DNA of 35,312 nucleotides from an uncultured Bacteroidota bacterium (GTDB lineage Bacteria > Bacteroidota > Bacteroidia > Flavobacteriales > Flavobacteriaceae): the NCBI GenBank assembly GCA_902584445.1, contig CACHZY010000017.1, positions 1 to 35,312 of the forward strand. The letters are read 5' to 3'. The notes below the pieces were generated by a model. It had not been told where the DNA came from. It made no database searches and worked only from the letters and a program-made list of their open reading frames with translations. Positions 24,406 through 31,287 of the stretch are shown piece after piece; the stretch's first letter is position 1, and each line of letters opens with the position of its first letter. Made by a program: the position numbers and the translations under genes.

Positions 24406-25563
24406 CTAAACTGATTTCGCTGATTTCATTTCAACCAATAGACGAGCCCCAAAAAGAACTATAAGGATTGCTGGCAATAAAGCCATTATATATAATGTAT
24501 CAGAACCGGTAGCGTCCATATCCATAACCAATCCCATTCCCCAAAGAACAATCGAAACAGAGAACATACCAAGTCCACCCATTAGGGATAATCCTAGGGC
24601 ACCGCTACTTGGAATTTTTTCAGCAACAAAAGATAACATAGTTGGCCAAAAATAGCAGACCCCAATAGCAAATACTGCAGCTGCTAAAAAGGATGTCATT
24701 CCTGTTGCTGTTGACAACCAAAGTAATCCCAGAAAAGAGAAAATTGCTGAAAACAATAACATTTTGGTAATACTCAATCTGTGAACAATATCTCCAGCAA
24801 ATAGTCTTCCTACCATCATAATTCCATTAATGAAAGCTAACACTAAAATTGGATTTGATACGGTTTGCTCTAGAAGTGAAGAAATCCTTTGAGTAGTTGC
24901 CAGCTCAGTAGAGGCAGTCAGTAACATGCAAAAACCGATAAACCAAAATAATGGATTAGCAAAACAGGCTTTCAACATATCTTCATATGTTACCCCACTA
25001 GATACTCTCTCGGTAGGAGGAAATTCTTGACCTCTAAATTGAATTATATAAATTATTAGTGGAATAAACAATGTGCCTACCAATACCATCCAGCTTAATC
25101 CCATCAAATCAACAATCAAGTAGGCTAAAATACTTCCAATCACAATTCCTCCAGGAAACCATACATGAAATCGGTTTAACATTTTTGTTTTTTCTTTGGG
25201 GTATAGGGTTGCAATTAATGGGTTACATGCAGCTTCAACCATGCCATTTCCAATTCCTATTAATAAAGTCCCCAAAAATAACATCCAAAAATCTCTTGCC
25301 AAAAGAGTCAGAACAATTCCCAATAAGTGGCCTGCAAAAGCTAAGTTCATTATTTTTTTCATTCCAAAAAGGTCTACCATAAAACCTCCTATTATCATCG
25401 CCAAAGTAAATCCGTAGAAAGCAGGGCCAAAGGCAATTCCAACTTGTTCAAGTGTTAGGCCGTAATCATTATTGAATACCAGCTCAATCTTTGCTCTAAC
25501 TGCAAAGGTCATGGCTGTTGTAACAAGAGCAAAACAACTTGCATTAAATAGTTTTGAATTCAT
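24406..25563 (-). CDS. MFS sugar transporter
   Basis: The 385-residue protein has about 12 hydrophobic segments. It carries MFS-type loop signatures: GGFMVDLFGMKKIM after helix 2 and a matching GRLFAGDIVHRLSITKM in the second half. The sequence GNGMVEAACNPLIATLYPKEKTKMLNRFHVWFPGG is of the kind found in the fucose/sugar:proton symporter branch. It is an inner-membrane importer. Being 57 bp downstream of xylose isomerase and last before a terminator, it is probably the xylose (or related pentose/deoxysugar) permease of this operon. The substrate is inferred from the neighbours only. Confidence 0.85.
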   Translation of the reverse strand: MNSKLFNASCFALVTTAMTFAVRAKIELVFNNDYGLTLEQVGIAFGPAFYGFTLAMIIGGFMVDLFGMKKIMNLAFAGHLLGIVLTLLARDFWMLFLGTLLIGIGNGMVEAACNPLIATLYPKEKTKMLNRFHVWFPGGIVIGSILAYLIVDLMGLSWMVLVGTLFIPLIIYIIQFRGQEFPPTERVSSGVTYEDMLKACFANPLFWFIGFCMLLTASTELATTQRISSLLEQTVSNPILVLAFINGIMMVGRLFAGDIVHRLSITKMLLFSAIFSFLGLLWLSTATGMTSFLAAAVFAIGVCYFWPTMLSFVAEKIPSSGALGLSLMGGLGMFSVSIVLWGMGLVMDMDATGSDTLYIMALLPAILIVLFGARLLVEMKSAKSV

Positions 25564-25620
25564 AATTAAAAATATTTGGTTTATTCAGACTCCAATTTAA
25601 AAATAATCTTGATATAATAG

Positions 25621-26934
25621 CTAAAAACTATTCGCTAAGATACTTTCATAAAGTTCCTGCTTTCCACTAGTATGTGAAATCTCAGACTGATTTATCCCTA
25701 TTTTATATAAATCCTCAATAGATAACTTAGCGTTTTCAAATGAATTGCCTTGTCCGCTATCATATGACTCATAACGTTCCTTCAACATTTTAGCATAAGG
25801 GGTTTTAGTTAGGATATACTCCGCTGAAATCAAGCCTCTTGCAAAGGTATCTGCACCTTGGATATGTGCAATAAAAAGATCCTCAAGGTCAGTAGAGTTT
25901 CTTCTCACTTTAGCGTCAAAGTTAATTCCTCCTCCTTGTAACCCCCCGGATTTAAGGAATACCAACATTGCCTCTATAGTTTCGTAGAGATTAATTGAAA
26001 ACTGATCCGTATCCCAGCCATTTTGATTGTCTCCTCGGTTAGCATCAATACTTCCTAGCATTCCTGCATTGGCAGAAACTTGAAGTTCATGTTCAAAGGT
26101 GTGACTTGCTAAAGTGGCGTGATTAACCTCAATATTAAGTTTAAAATGATCTTGTAATCCATTTTGATTTAAGAACCCAACAACTGTAGCTGCATCAAAA
26201 TCATACTGATGCTTTGTTGGTTCAGCCGGTTTAGGTTCGATAAAAAAGTTTCCATTAAACCCTTGTTTTTGGCCATACTCAACCATCTTATTAAAGAAAG
26301 TAGCTAAGTGATCTAACTCACGTTTCATATCTGTGTTTAATAGTGATAAATACCCTTCTCTACCTCCCCAGAAAACATAATTTTCGGCACCCAATTCCAT
26401 TGACGTATCAAAGGCAATTTTGATTTGTGCCGCTGCTCTAGAGGCAACTCTAAAATCAGGATTGGTTATAGCGCCGTTCATGTAAACAGGATTTGAAAAA
26501 CAATTGGCAGTTCCCCAAAGTACTTTCATTCCTGTTTCTTTTTGCTTGCCTTTAATATATTCAGCAATTTGCCCTACTCTTTTTTCTGTTTCCAAAAGCG
26601 AAGCGCCTTCTTGTATTAAATCAATATCATGAAAACAGAAATAATCGAAGCCCATTTTTTGGAGGAACTCAAAAGCAGCATCAGCCCTGTTTTTAGCCTG
26701 CTGCATGAAATCTGTCTCCTTATTCCAGGGGTACAGGTTTGTCAATCTTCCAAAAGGGTCAGCGCCATTATCATTCATGCTATGCCAATATGCCATTGCA
26801 AATTTGAAATGGTCTTTAAGGGTTTTTCCCATCACAATTTTACTGGCGTCATAATATTTATAAGCAAGTGGATTGTCGGAATCTTTCCCTTCAAATTTAA
26901 TTTTGTCAATGTTTTTAAAGTAATCTTGATTCAT
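25621..26934 (-). CDS. xylA: Xylose isomerase
   Basis: This 437-residue class II xylose isomerase (D-xylose to D-xylulose, cytosolic, Mg2+ or Mn2+ dependent) has the catalytic His in FCFHDID (His102, Asp105). The active-site Lys is in FIEPKPAEPTKHQ (near 232-245). Metal ligands are in LNIEVNHATLASHTFEHEL, GSIDANRGDNQNGWDTDQF and INFDAKVRRNS. Length and all motifs are those of the functional family. It begins two bases after the xylB stop, so the two genes are co-translated as a unit, in the order xylB-xylA-transporter. The isomerase/kinase pair is the usual pentose route in Bacteroidota. Confidence 0.98.
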   Translation of the reverse strand: MNQDYFKNIDKIKFEGKDSDNPLAYKYYDASKIVMGKTLKDHFKFAMAYWHSMNDNGADPFGRLTNLYPWNKETDFMQQAKNRADAAFEFLQKMGFDYFCFHDIDLIQEGASLLETEKRVGQIAEYIKGKQKETGMKVLWGTANCFSNPVYMNGAITNPDFRVASRAAAQIKIAFDTSMELGAENYVFWGGREGYLSLLNTDMKRELDHLATFFNKMVEYGQKQGFNGNFFIEPKPAEPTKHQYDFDAATVVGFLNQNGLQDHFKLNIEVNHATLASHTFEHELQVSANAGMLGSIDANRGDNQNGWDTDQFSINLYETIEAMLVFLKSGGLQGGGINFDAKVRRNSTDLEDLFIAHIQGADTFARGLISAEYILTKTPYAKMLKERYESYDSGQGNSFENAKLSIEDLYKIGINQSEISHTSGKQELYESILANSF

Positions 26935-26936
26935 TT

Positions 26937-28406
26937 TTAGATAATGTTATTTGTTAATTGATTTTTCCAGTTTTCAAAAGCCTGACTGCTAATTTCATGG
27001 TTGTCAGCATCAGGACTAATCGTTTTAGTAATTTTAATTTTCTCCTCAACAGCTCCACTATTTAGTCCTGCTATACTTGCTTTCGCAGCGCCTTCTGCTC
27101 CAGTAGCTTCAAGCATTTCAATAGTTATACCAAGTGTGTCTGCAATAGTTTTTGAAAATTCGTTAGATAAAAATAGGTTATCATTCCCCACTTTGAGGCG
27201 TTCAATAACTACCCCGTCACCCTTCAATATTTCGATCCCATAAATAAGGGCAAAGGCAATTCCCTCCAAAGTAGCTCTTACCATATGGTTATTATCATGA
27301 ATATTGAAATTAATATTTTTAATGTGGCCATTAACAATTTTATTGTCGAGCATTCTCTCTGCACCATTGCCGAAGGGGAATACTGCCAATCCATTACTTC
27401 CAACGGGAGCTAAATTCGCCATTTTATTTAATTTTTCATATCCCATCGAGCCAGTTAATTGGTGAAGCCACCGATATTGTATCCCTGCACCATTAAGGTT
27501 AAGTAATTTACCAAAAGTTTTTTTGTCAGGATGGTAGTTAGCGTGAGCAAAAGTATTGACTTTGGTCAGCTCATTACCAGAAAATTGATCTGTTAAGGCA
27601 TATACTACTCCAGAGGTACCAGCAGTTGCAACCACATCACCTGCTTTTCTTGCCCCTAAAGCATAAGCATTATTGGGCTGGTCTCCAGCTCTATAGGTTA
27701 CGGGAATACCTTCAAGTAATCCTGTATCCTTACTCCCTTTTTTGGAAACTCTAGCTTGCTCAATAAAATTTGGTACTACATCTGGAATAAGACTTTTATC
27801 AATCTGATAATAATCAAAAAGACGATCTGAAGGAGTATCATTTTTAAAATCCCAAAAAATCCCCTCAGATAATCCAGTAATAGTAGTCTGTAATTCACCA
27901 GTAAGTTTGGCCACGAGAAAGTCTCCAGGAAGCATAAATTTATAAGTCTTATTGTAAATTTCTGGTTCATTTTCAATTACCCACCCCAGCTTTGAGGCAG
28001 TAAAGTTACCTGGTGAGTTAAGTAAATTTTCTTTACAGTATGATTTTCCAAGTTTTTGAAATGCCTTCTCTCCATAGGGTGTTGCTCGACTATCACACCA
28101 GATGATGGATTTCCTTAATGGATTGAGATTTTTGTCAACCAAAACTAATCCATGCATTTGATAAGATATACCAATACTAGAAATTTGATCCGCCTTGATG
28201 TTCGCCTTTTCAATTAAAGATTTTGTCGCATCACAGAGGTATTCCCACCAAAGCTTAGGATCTTGTTCTGCCCATCCAATTTCATTTGCTATCATTGGTA
28301 TTTCAGAATCTGGCACTCTAACTCGCTCAATAGGTTTCCCTGTTTCAGCATCTACTAATGCTGCTTTTACAAAAGAGCTCCCTATGTCGTATCCTATTGC
28401 TATCAT
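26937..28406 (-). CDS. xylB: Xylulokinase (FGGY family)
   Basis: The 489-residue sugar kinase has the FGGY N-terminal ATPase motif (IGYDIGSSFVKAAL, 3-16), a substrate loop SYQMHGLVLVD near 85-95, the catalytic base in RAGDQPNNA (Asp near 242), and the C-terminal nucleotide-binding part with ATAGTSGVVY and GAEGAAKASIAG. It phosphorylates D-xylulose to xylulose 5-phosphate for the pentose phosphate pathway. Its ATG overlaps the stop of the ThuA-like gene upstream (ATGA, 28403-28406), and xylA follows after two bases. The tight packing makes a common transcript almost certain. Confidence 0.96.
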   Translation of the reverse strand: MIAIGYDIGSSFVKAALVDAETGKPIERVRVPDSEIPMIANEIGWAEQDPKLWWEYLCDATKSLIEKANIKADQISSIGISYQMHGLVLVDKNLNPLRKSIIWCDSRATPYGEKAFQKLGKSYCKENLLNSPGNFTASKLGWVIENEPEIYNKTYKFMLPGDFLVAKLTGELQTTITGLSEGIFWDFKNDTPSDRLFDYYQIDKSLIPDVVPNFIEQARVSKKGSKDTGLLEGIPVTYRAGDQPNNAYALGARKAGDVVATAGTSGVVYALTDQFSGNELTKVNTFAHANYHPDKKTFGKLLNLNGAGIQYRWLHQLTGSMGYEKLNKMANLAPVGSNGLAVFPFGNGAERMLDNKIVNGHIKNINFNIHDNNHMVRATLEGIAFALIYGIEILKGDGVVIERLKVGNDNLFLSNEFSKTIADTLGITIEMLEATGAEGAAKASIAGLNSGAVEEKIKITKTISPDADNHEISSQAFENWKNQLTNNII

Positions 28407-29236
28407 TTTTTATATACTGGTGAAATTAAATTTTCTTTCAGATGATATTTGCCTTCTGATGCCCAACGAAATCCTCTCATTTGCATGGTAAGCACCTCAG
28501 GAATTTCAAATTCTCTAAGATAATGCCCTATAGAGCTGTAAAAAACTCTTCCTTTTCCATAATTCTTTTTCCAAATCACAGGCATAAAACTTCCTTTTAT
28601 TTTATTTTCATTGGTAGGCCAATTATTCAATTTAAATTCTGATACTGCTAATACTTTAACATTTGGATCGATCATCATATAATATTGTTCAGAGCCATTA
28701 ATTTTAAAGTCCGATATCCCATTAGTAATATAATCCTCTGAATCATATATTTTTACCTCATACTCAGCAGTCTTCATTTCCTTCAATTCCCCAGGATGTG
28801 CAACGAAATCACCGCCAACTATGAAATGATATAATGGGTTAGGACTCGAGTCTCCAAGACCTCCATGCCAACCAGCAAAACCCGTTCCATTTATTAGAGC
28901 ATTTCGTAACCCTTTAAATTGATCATTATTCATTCTAGGATCAGAGGTGAAAGCATCTGTAAAAATTTGAATTATCAGGTCAGCCTCATTCATTAATTTT
29001 TCATCTTCATAAACACTAAAGTTGTCAAAAACCTTTACACTTGCACCTTCCTTTTCTAGAATCGGAACAAAAAGATTAACACTCTCCTTTGGACTGTGAC
29101 CATTCATTCCGCCATAAACATAAATTATATTTTTCCCATTAAGAGACGGATTCTTGAGGTTATTTTGAGATGAAACATAAAAAGGAAATGAAACAAGGAT
29201 TAATAAAATAAGTCTGGTATTTTTAAAAAGTTTCAT
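28403..29236 (-). CDS. ThuA-like domain protein, copy 1 (periplasmic)
   Basis: The 277-residue protein has a Sec signal peptide (about 1-23, ending YVSSQ). One ThuA-like domain follows (class I glutamine amidotransferase-like fold): IIYVYGGMNGHSP near 38, VKVFDNFSVYEDEKLM, TGFAGWHGGLGD near 131-142, and a closing GRVFYSSIGHYLREFEIPE. ThuA proteins were named for trehalose use in rhizobia and are linked to processing of oxidised (3-keto) disaccharides. It is nearly collinear with the next protein upstream (29383-30198), so the two arose by tandem duplication. It has a strong Shine-Dalgarno site and a candidate operator in the 146-bp gap before it, suggesting a separate promoter for the ThuA-xylB-xylA part. 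Confidence 0.9.
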   Translation of the reverse strand: MKLFKNTRLILLILVSFPFYVSSQNNLKNPSLNGKNIIYVYGGMNGHSPKESVNLFVPILEKEGASVKVFDNFSVYEDEKLMNEADLIIQIFTDAFTSDPRMNNDQFKGLRNALINGTGFAGWHGGLGDSSPNPLYHFIVGGDFVAHPGELKEMKTAEYEVKIYDSEDYITNGISDFKINGSEQYYMMIDPNVKVLAVSEFKLNNWPTNENKIKGSFMPVIWKKNYGKGRVFYSSIGHYLREFEIPEVLTMQMRGFRWASEGKYHLKENLISPVYKK

Positions 29237-29242
29237 ATTTTA

Positions 29243-29250
29243 ACCTCCTT
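29243..29250 (-). promoter_or_regulatory. Strong Shine-Dalgarno site of ThuA-like copy 1
   Basis: On the minus strand AAGGAGGT lies six bases before the ATG at 29236. This is a near-perfect anti-16S match, unusual among the A/T-rich leaders of this window. Confidence 0.6.
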
Positions 29251-29304
29251 ATAAGTAAGGCGATTTTAAAAGTACAAAAATCAAAATATTAAAGAATAAA
29301 ATTA

Positions 29305-29320
29305 AGAAAAACGTTTGCTA
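29305..29320 (-). promoter_or_regulatory. LacI-type operator candidate upstream of ThuA1-xylB-xylA
   Basis: On the minus strand TAGCAAACGTTTTTCT contains a perfect AAACGTTT palindrome with a central CG, the layout of LacI/PurR-family operators. It lies about 70-85 bp before the ATG at 29236 in an otherwise non-coding gap. No LacI-family gene is in the window. Confidence 0.45.
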
Positions 29321-29382
29321 AAAGATATAGATCAGAAATTGCCTCCACTGATAGAAAAAGTTACTAATTACCGACAAAAAAA

Positions 29383-30198
29383 TTAATGAATTTTTATAAA
29401 TGGATTAATTAAATCCTCTTTTCCATGGTATTTTCCCTCTGATGCCCAAGCAAAACCCCTCATCTGCATTTTTAAAACCTCTGGAACATCAAAGTCCGTC
29501 ATAAAATGACCAATTGAAGAATAAAATATTCTTCCTTTTCCATAGTTCTTTTTCCAAACAACTGGCATAACACTTCCTGTTACTCTAATTTCTTTTTTCC
29601 CTGGTTTTTCATATCTATCTCTTACAAACTCTGAAACCGCAAGGACCTTAGTGTTTGGATCAACAAGCATGTAGTATTGTTCGGTGTGTTTCAAATCAAA
29701 ATCATTAATTCCTTTTGTTATTTGGTCGTTTTTATCGATAATATTAATTCGATAATCAATTTTACCACCAGGGTGAAAGATAAACTGTCCACCGACCATA
29801 AATTGGTACTTAAGATTGGCTCTAAATGCATCTCCTGCACCACCGTGCCACCCTGAGAAACCAGTTCCAGACATTATTGCAGATTGTAACCCTTCAAATT
29901 GTTTTTCCGATATTTTACCCATGGTCCAGATCTGAATAATTAAATCTGTTTCATCCATTATTTTTTTATTGGTGTAAACCTTAAGGTTATCAAAAACTTT
30001 CACATCAGCACCTGCAGCTCTCAATTTAGGTACAAATACATCTACACTTTGTTTTGGAGAATGACCCTCCCAGCCACCAAAAACATATATAATTTTTTTT
30101 CCTTTCAATGTCGGTTCATTTTTACTTTGGCTGTGAATTGAAACCGAATAAAATAATATTGCAATTATTAAAATTGAATAGTGTTTTAAATTTCTCAT
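29383..30198 (-). CDS. ThuA-like domain protein, copy 2 (periplasmic)
   Basis: The 271-residue protein has a signal peptide (about 1-24, ending SIHSQ) and one ThuA-like domain: IIYVFGGWEGHSP, VKVFDNLKVYTNKKIM, TGFSGWHGGAGD near 125-136, HTEQYYMLVDPNTKVLAVS, and GRIFYSSIGHFMTDFDVPE. The same blocks occur in the same order in copy 1, with many identical stretches (VWKKNYGKGR, KMQMRGF/TMQMRGF, WASEGKYH). Its ATG overlaps the stop of the alpha/beta hydrolase gene (ATGA, 30195-30198), so these two are translationally coupled. The two ThuA copies probably differ in substrate or work as partners. Confidence 0.9.
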   Translation of the reverse strand: MRNLKHYSILIIAILFYSVSIHSQSKNEPTLKGKKIIYVFGGWEGHSPKQSVDVFVPKLRAAGADVKVFDNLKVYTNKKIMDETDLIIQIWTMGKISEKQFEGLQSAIMSGTGFSGWHGGAGDAFRANLKYQFMVGGQFIFHPGGKIDYRINIIDKNDQITKGINDFDLKHTEQYYMLVDPNTKVLAVSEFVRDRYEKPGKKEIRVTGSVMPVVWKKNYGKGRIFYSSIGHFMTDFDVPEVLKMQMRGFAWASEGKYHGKEDLINPFIKIH

Positions 30199-31013
30199 AA
30201 ATTTTTTATCATTTTTTTAATTTCATTAACTACTAAAGGTAAAGCAGGGGTTGAAATACCGTGACCATAGCCATTAAAAATAATATGCTTTACATTTTGA
30301 TGTCCTGCTACTTTAAGCATTCGCATCAAGTAAGCATTTTCTTCAGCCCTTCCCAGCATCTCCAACTCAGGGTCACCTGTATAAAGAACTATAGGAGGAG
30401 CATCTGCTCTAACATGATACAGGGGGGCGTAACGATCAATAATTGGTTGTTTCTTGGAAATCCCATTTTCTGACCTAACAGTAAAATGTGTAATCGCATG
30501 TCCTGTAAGTGGTAGTAATGCAAAAATATCATTTGCATCTATTTGGTGTTTTTTCAGGTAGCTTTTGTCTAAGCCTACCATCATTGTTAAATAACCCCCT
30601 GCAGAACTCCCGCTAACAATAATTTTTGAAGGATCTCCTCCATATCTTTCAATATTTTTAAACGTCCAGGCAACTGCAGCAGCTGCATCCTCAATAAAAA
30701 CTGGAGTTTTTACTTTTGGGTAAAGTCTATAATTGACAGCAATTACAGCAATACCTTTTTCTTGTAGTTGTACTGGAATAGATTTATTACCTCCCTTTAG
30801 ACCTCCTCCATGCATCCAAACAACTGTTGGAAAGTTTTCTGAATTTTTAGGATAATAAATATCAATTTTACATCGCTCTTTTTGGTAAGTATCGATACTT
30901 CCATCATAATAAGAAATATTTTCCTCTAGAATATATTCCTGTTTTTGTGCATTTAATCCACTAATATGTATACCGAAAAATAGTACTATAAATAGTTGAA
31001 TTGTATTATTCAT
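30195..31013 (-). CDS. Secreted alpha/beta hydrolase (esterase-like)
   Basis: The 272-residue protein has a signal peptide (about 1-22) and an alpha/beta-hydrolase fold of the hormone-sensitive-lipase/BD-FAE type. The oxyanion-hole motif is HGGG (68-71), the nucleophile elbow GSSAGG (Ser137), the acid in YTGDPELEM (near 217) and the catalytic His in GYGHG (near 254). YRLYP near 95-99 is typical of the same group. A periplasmic carbohydrate esterase role (removing acetyl or similar groups from glycan side chains) fits the setting, but the substrate is not shown. It is the first gene of the minus-strand run and overlaps ThuA copy 2 by four bases. Confidence 0.9.
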   Translation of the reverse strand: MNNTIQLFIVLFFGIHISGLNAQKQEYILEENISYYDGSIDTYQKERCKIDIYYPKNSENFPTVVWMHGGGLKGGNKSIPVQLQEKGIAVIAVNYRLYPKVKTPVFIEDAAAAVAWTFKNIERYGGDPSKIIVSGSSAGGYLTMMVGLDKSYLKKHQIDANDIFALLPLTGHAITHFTVRSENGISKKQPIIDRYAPLYHVRADAPPIVLYTGDPELEMLGRAEENAYLMRMLKVAGHQNVKHIIFNGYGHGISTPALPLVVNEIKKMIKNL

Positions 31014-31067
31014 CGTTTGATTTTAGTGTTAAAATTTACAAAATATATTTACATGTATTGATAGTAG

Positions 31068-31083
31068 AAGACATTTATGTCTT
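31068..31083 (-). promoter_or_regulatory. Perfect 16-bp palindrome, operator candidate of the hydrolase-ThuA operon
   Basis: AAGACAT (31068-31074) and ATGTCTT (31077-31083) are perfect inverted repeats separated by TT. The site lies 55-70 bp before the ATG at 31013. Between it and the gene, the minus strand reads TATATTTTG, a one-base-longer variant of TAnnTTTG. A dimeric regulator binding upstream of the promoter is likely. Confidence 0.5.
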
Positions 31084-31169
31084 ACATCTAATAAACTTTT
31101 AAAATATAAATGATTTAATCTTTTAAGATCCATATTTTATCTCCTCCAAAAAAATTTAAAATTATAAGC

Positions 31170-31177
31170 TACTTTTG
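31170..31177 (+). promoter_or_regulatory. -7 promoter box of tRNA-Arg
   Basis: TACTTTTG matches TAnnTTTG exactly and ends 10 bp before the mature tRNA start at 31188, as expected for a tRNA promoter. Confidence 0.6.
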
Positions 31178-31187
31178 AAGAGTTTTT

Positions 31188-31259
31188 GGCTCCGTAGTTC
31201 AACGGATAGAACAAGAGTTTCCTAAACTTTAGATACAGGTTCGATTCCTGTCGGAGCTA
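31188..31259 (+). tRNA. tRNA-Arg (anticodon CCT)
   Basis: A full cloverleaf is present. Acceptor GGCTCCG (31188-31194) pairs with CGGAGCT (31252-31258, one G-T pair). The D-arm is GTTC/GAAC. The anticodon stem AGAGT/ACTTT encloses TTCCTAA with anticodon CCT (codon AGG). The T-arm contains GGTTCGATTCC. CCA is not encoded. It is convergent with the GH78 gene. Confidence 0.95.
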
Positions 31260-31287
31260 CAACTTTTAAAATTAATTTCTTCTAAAT

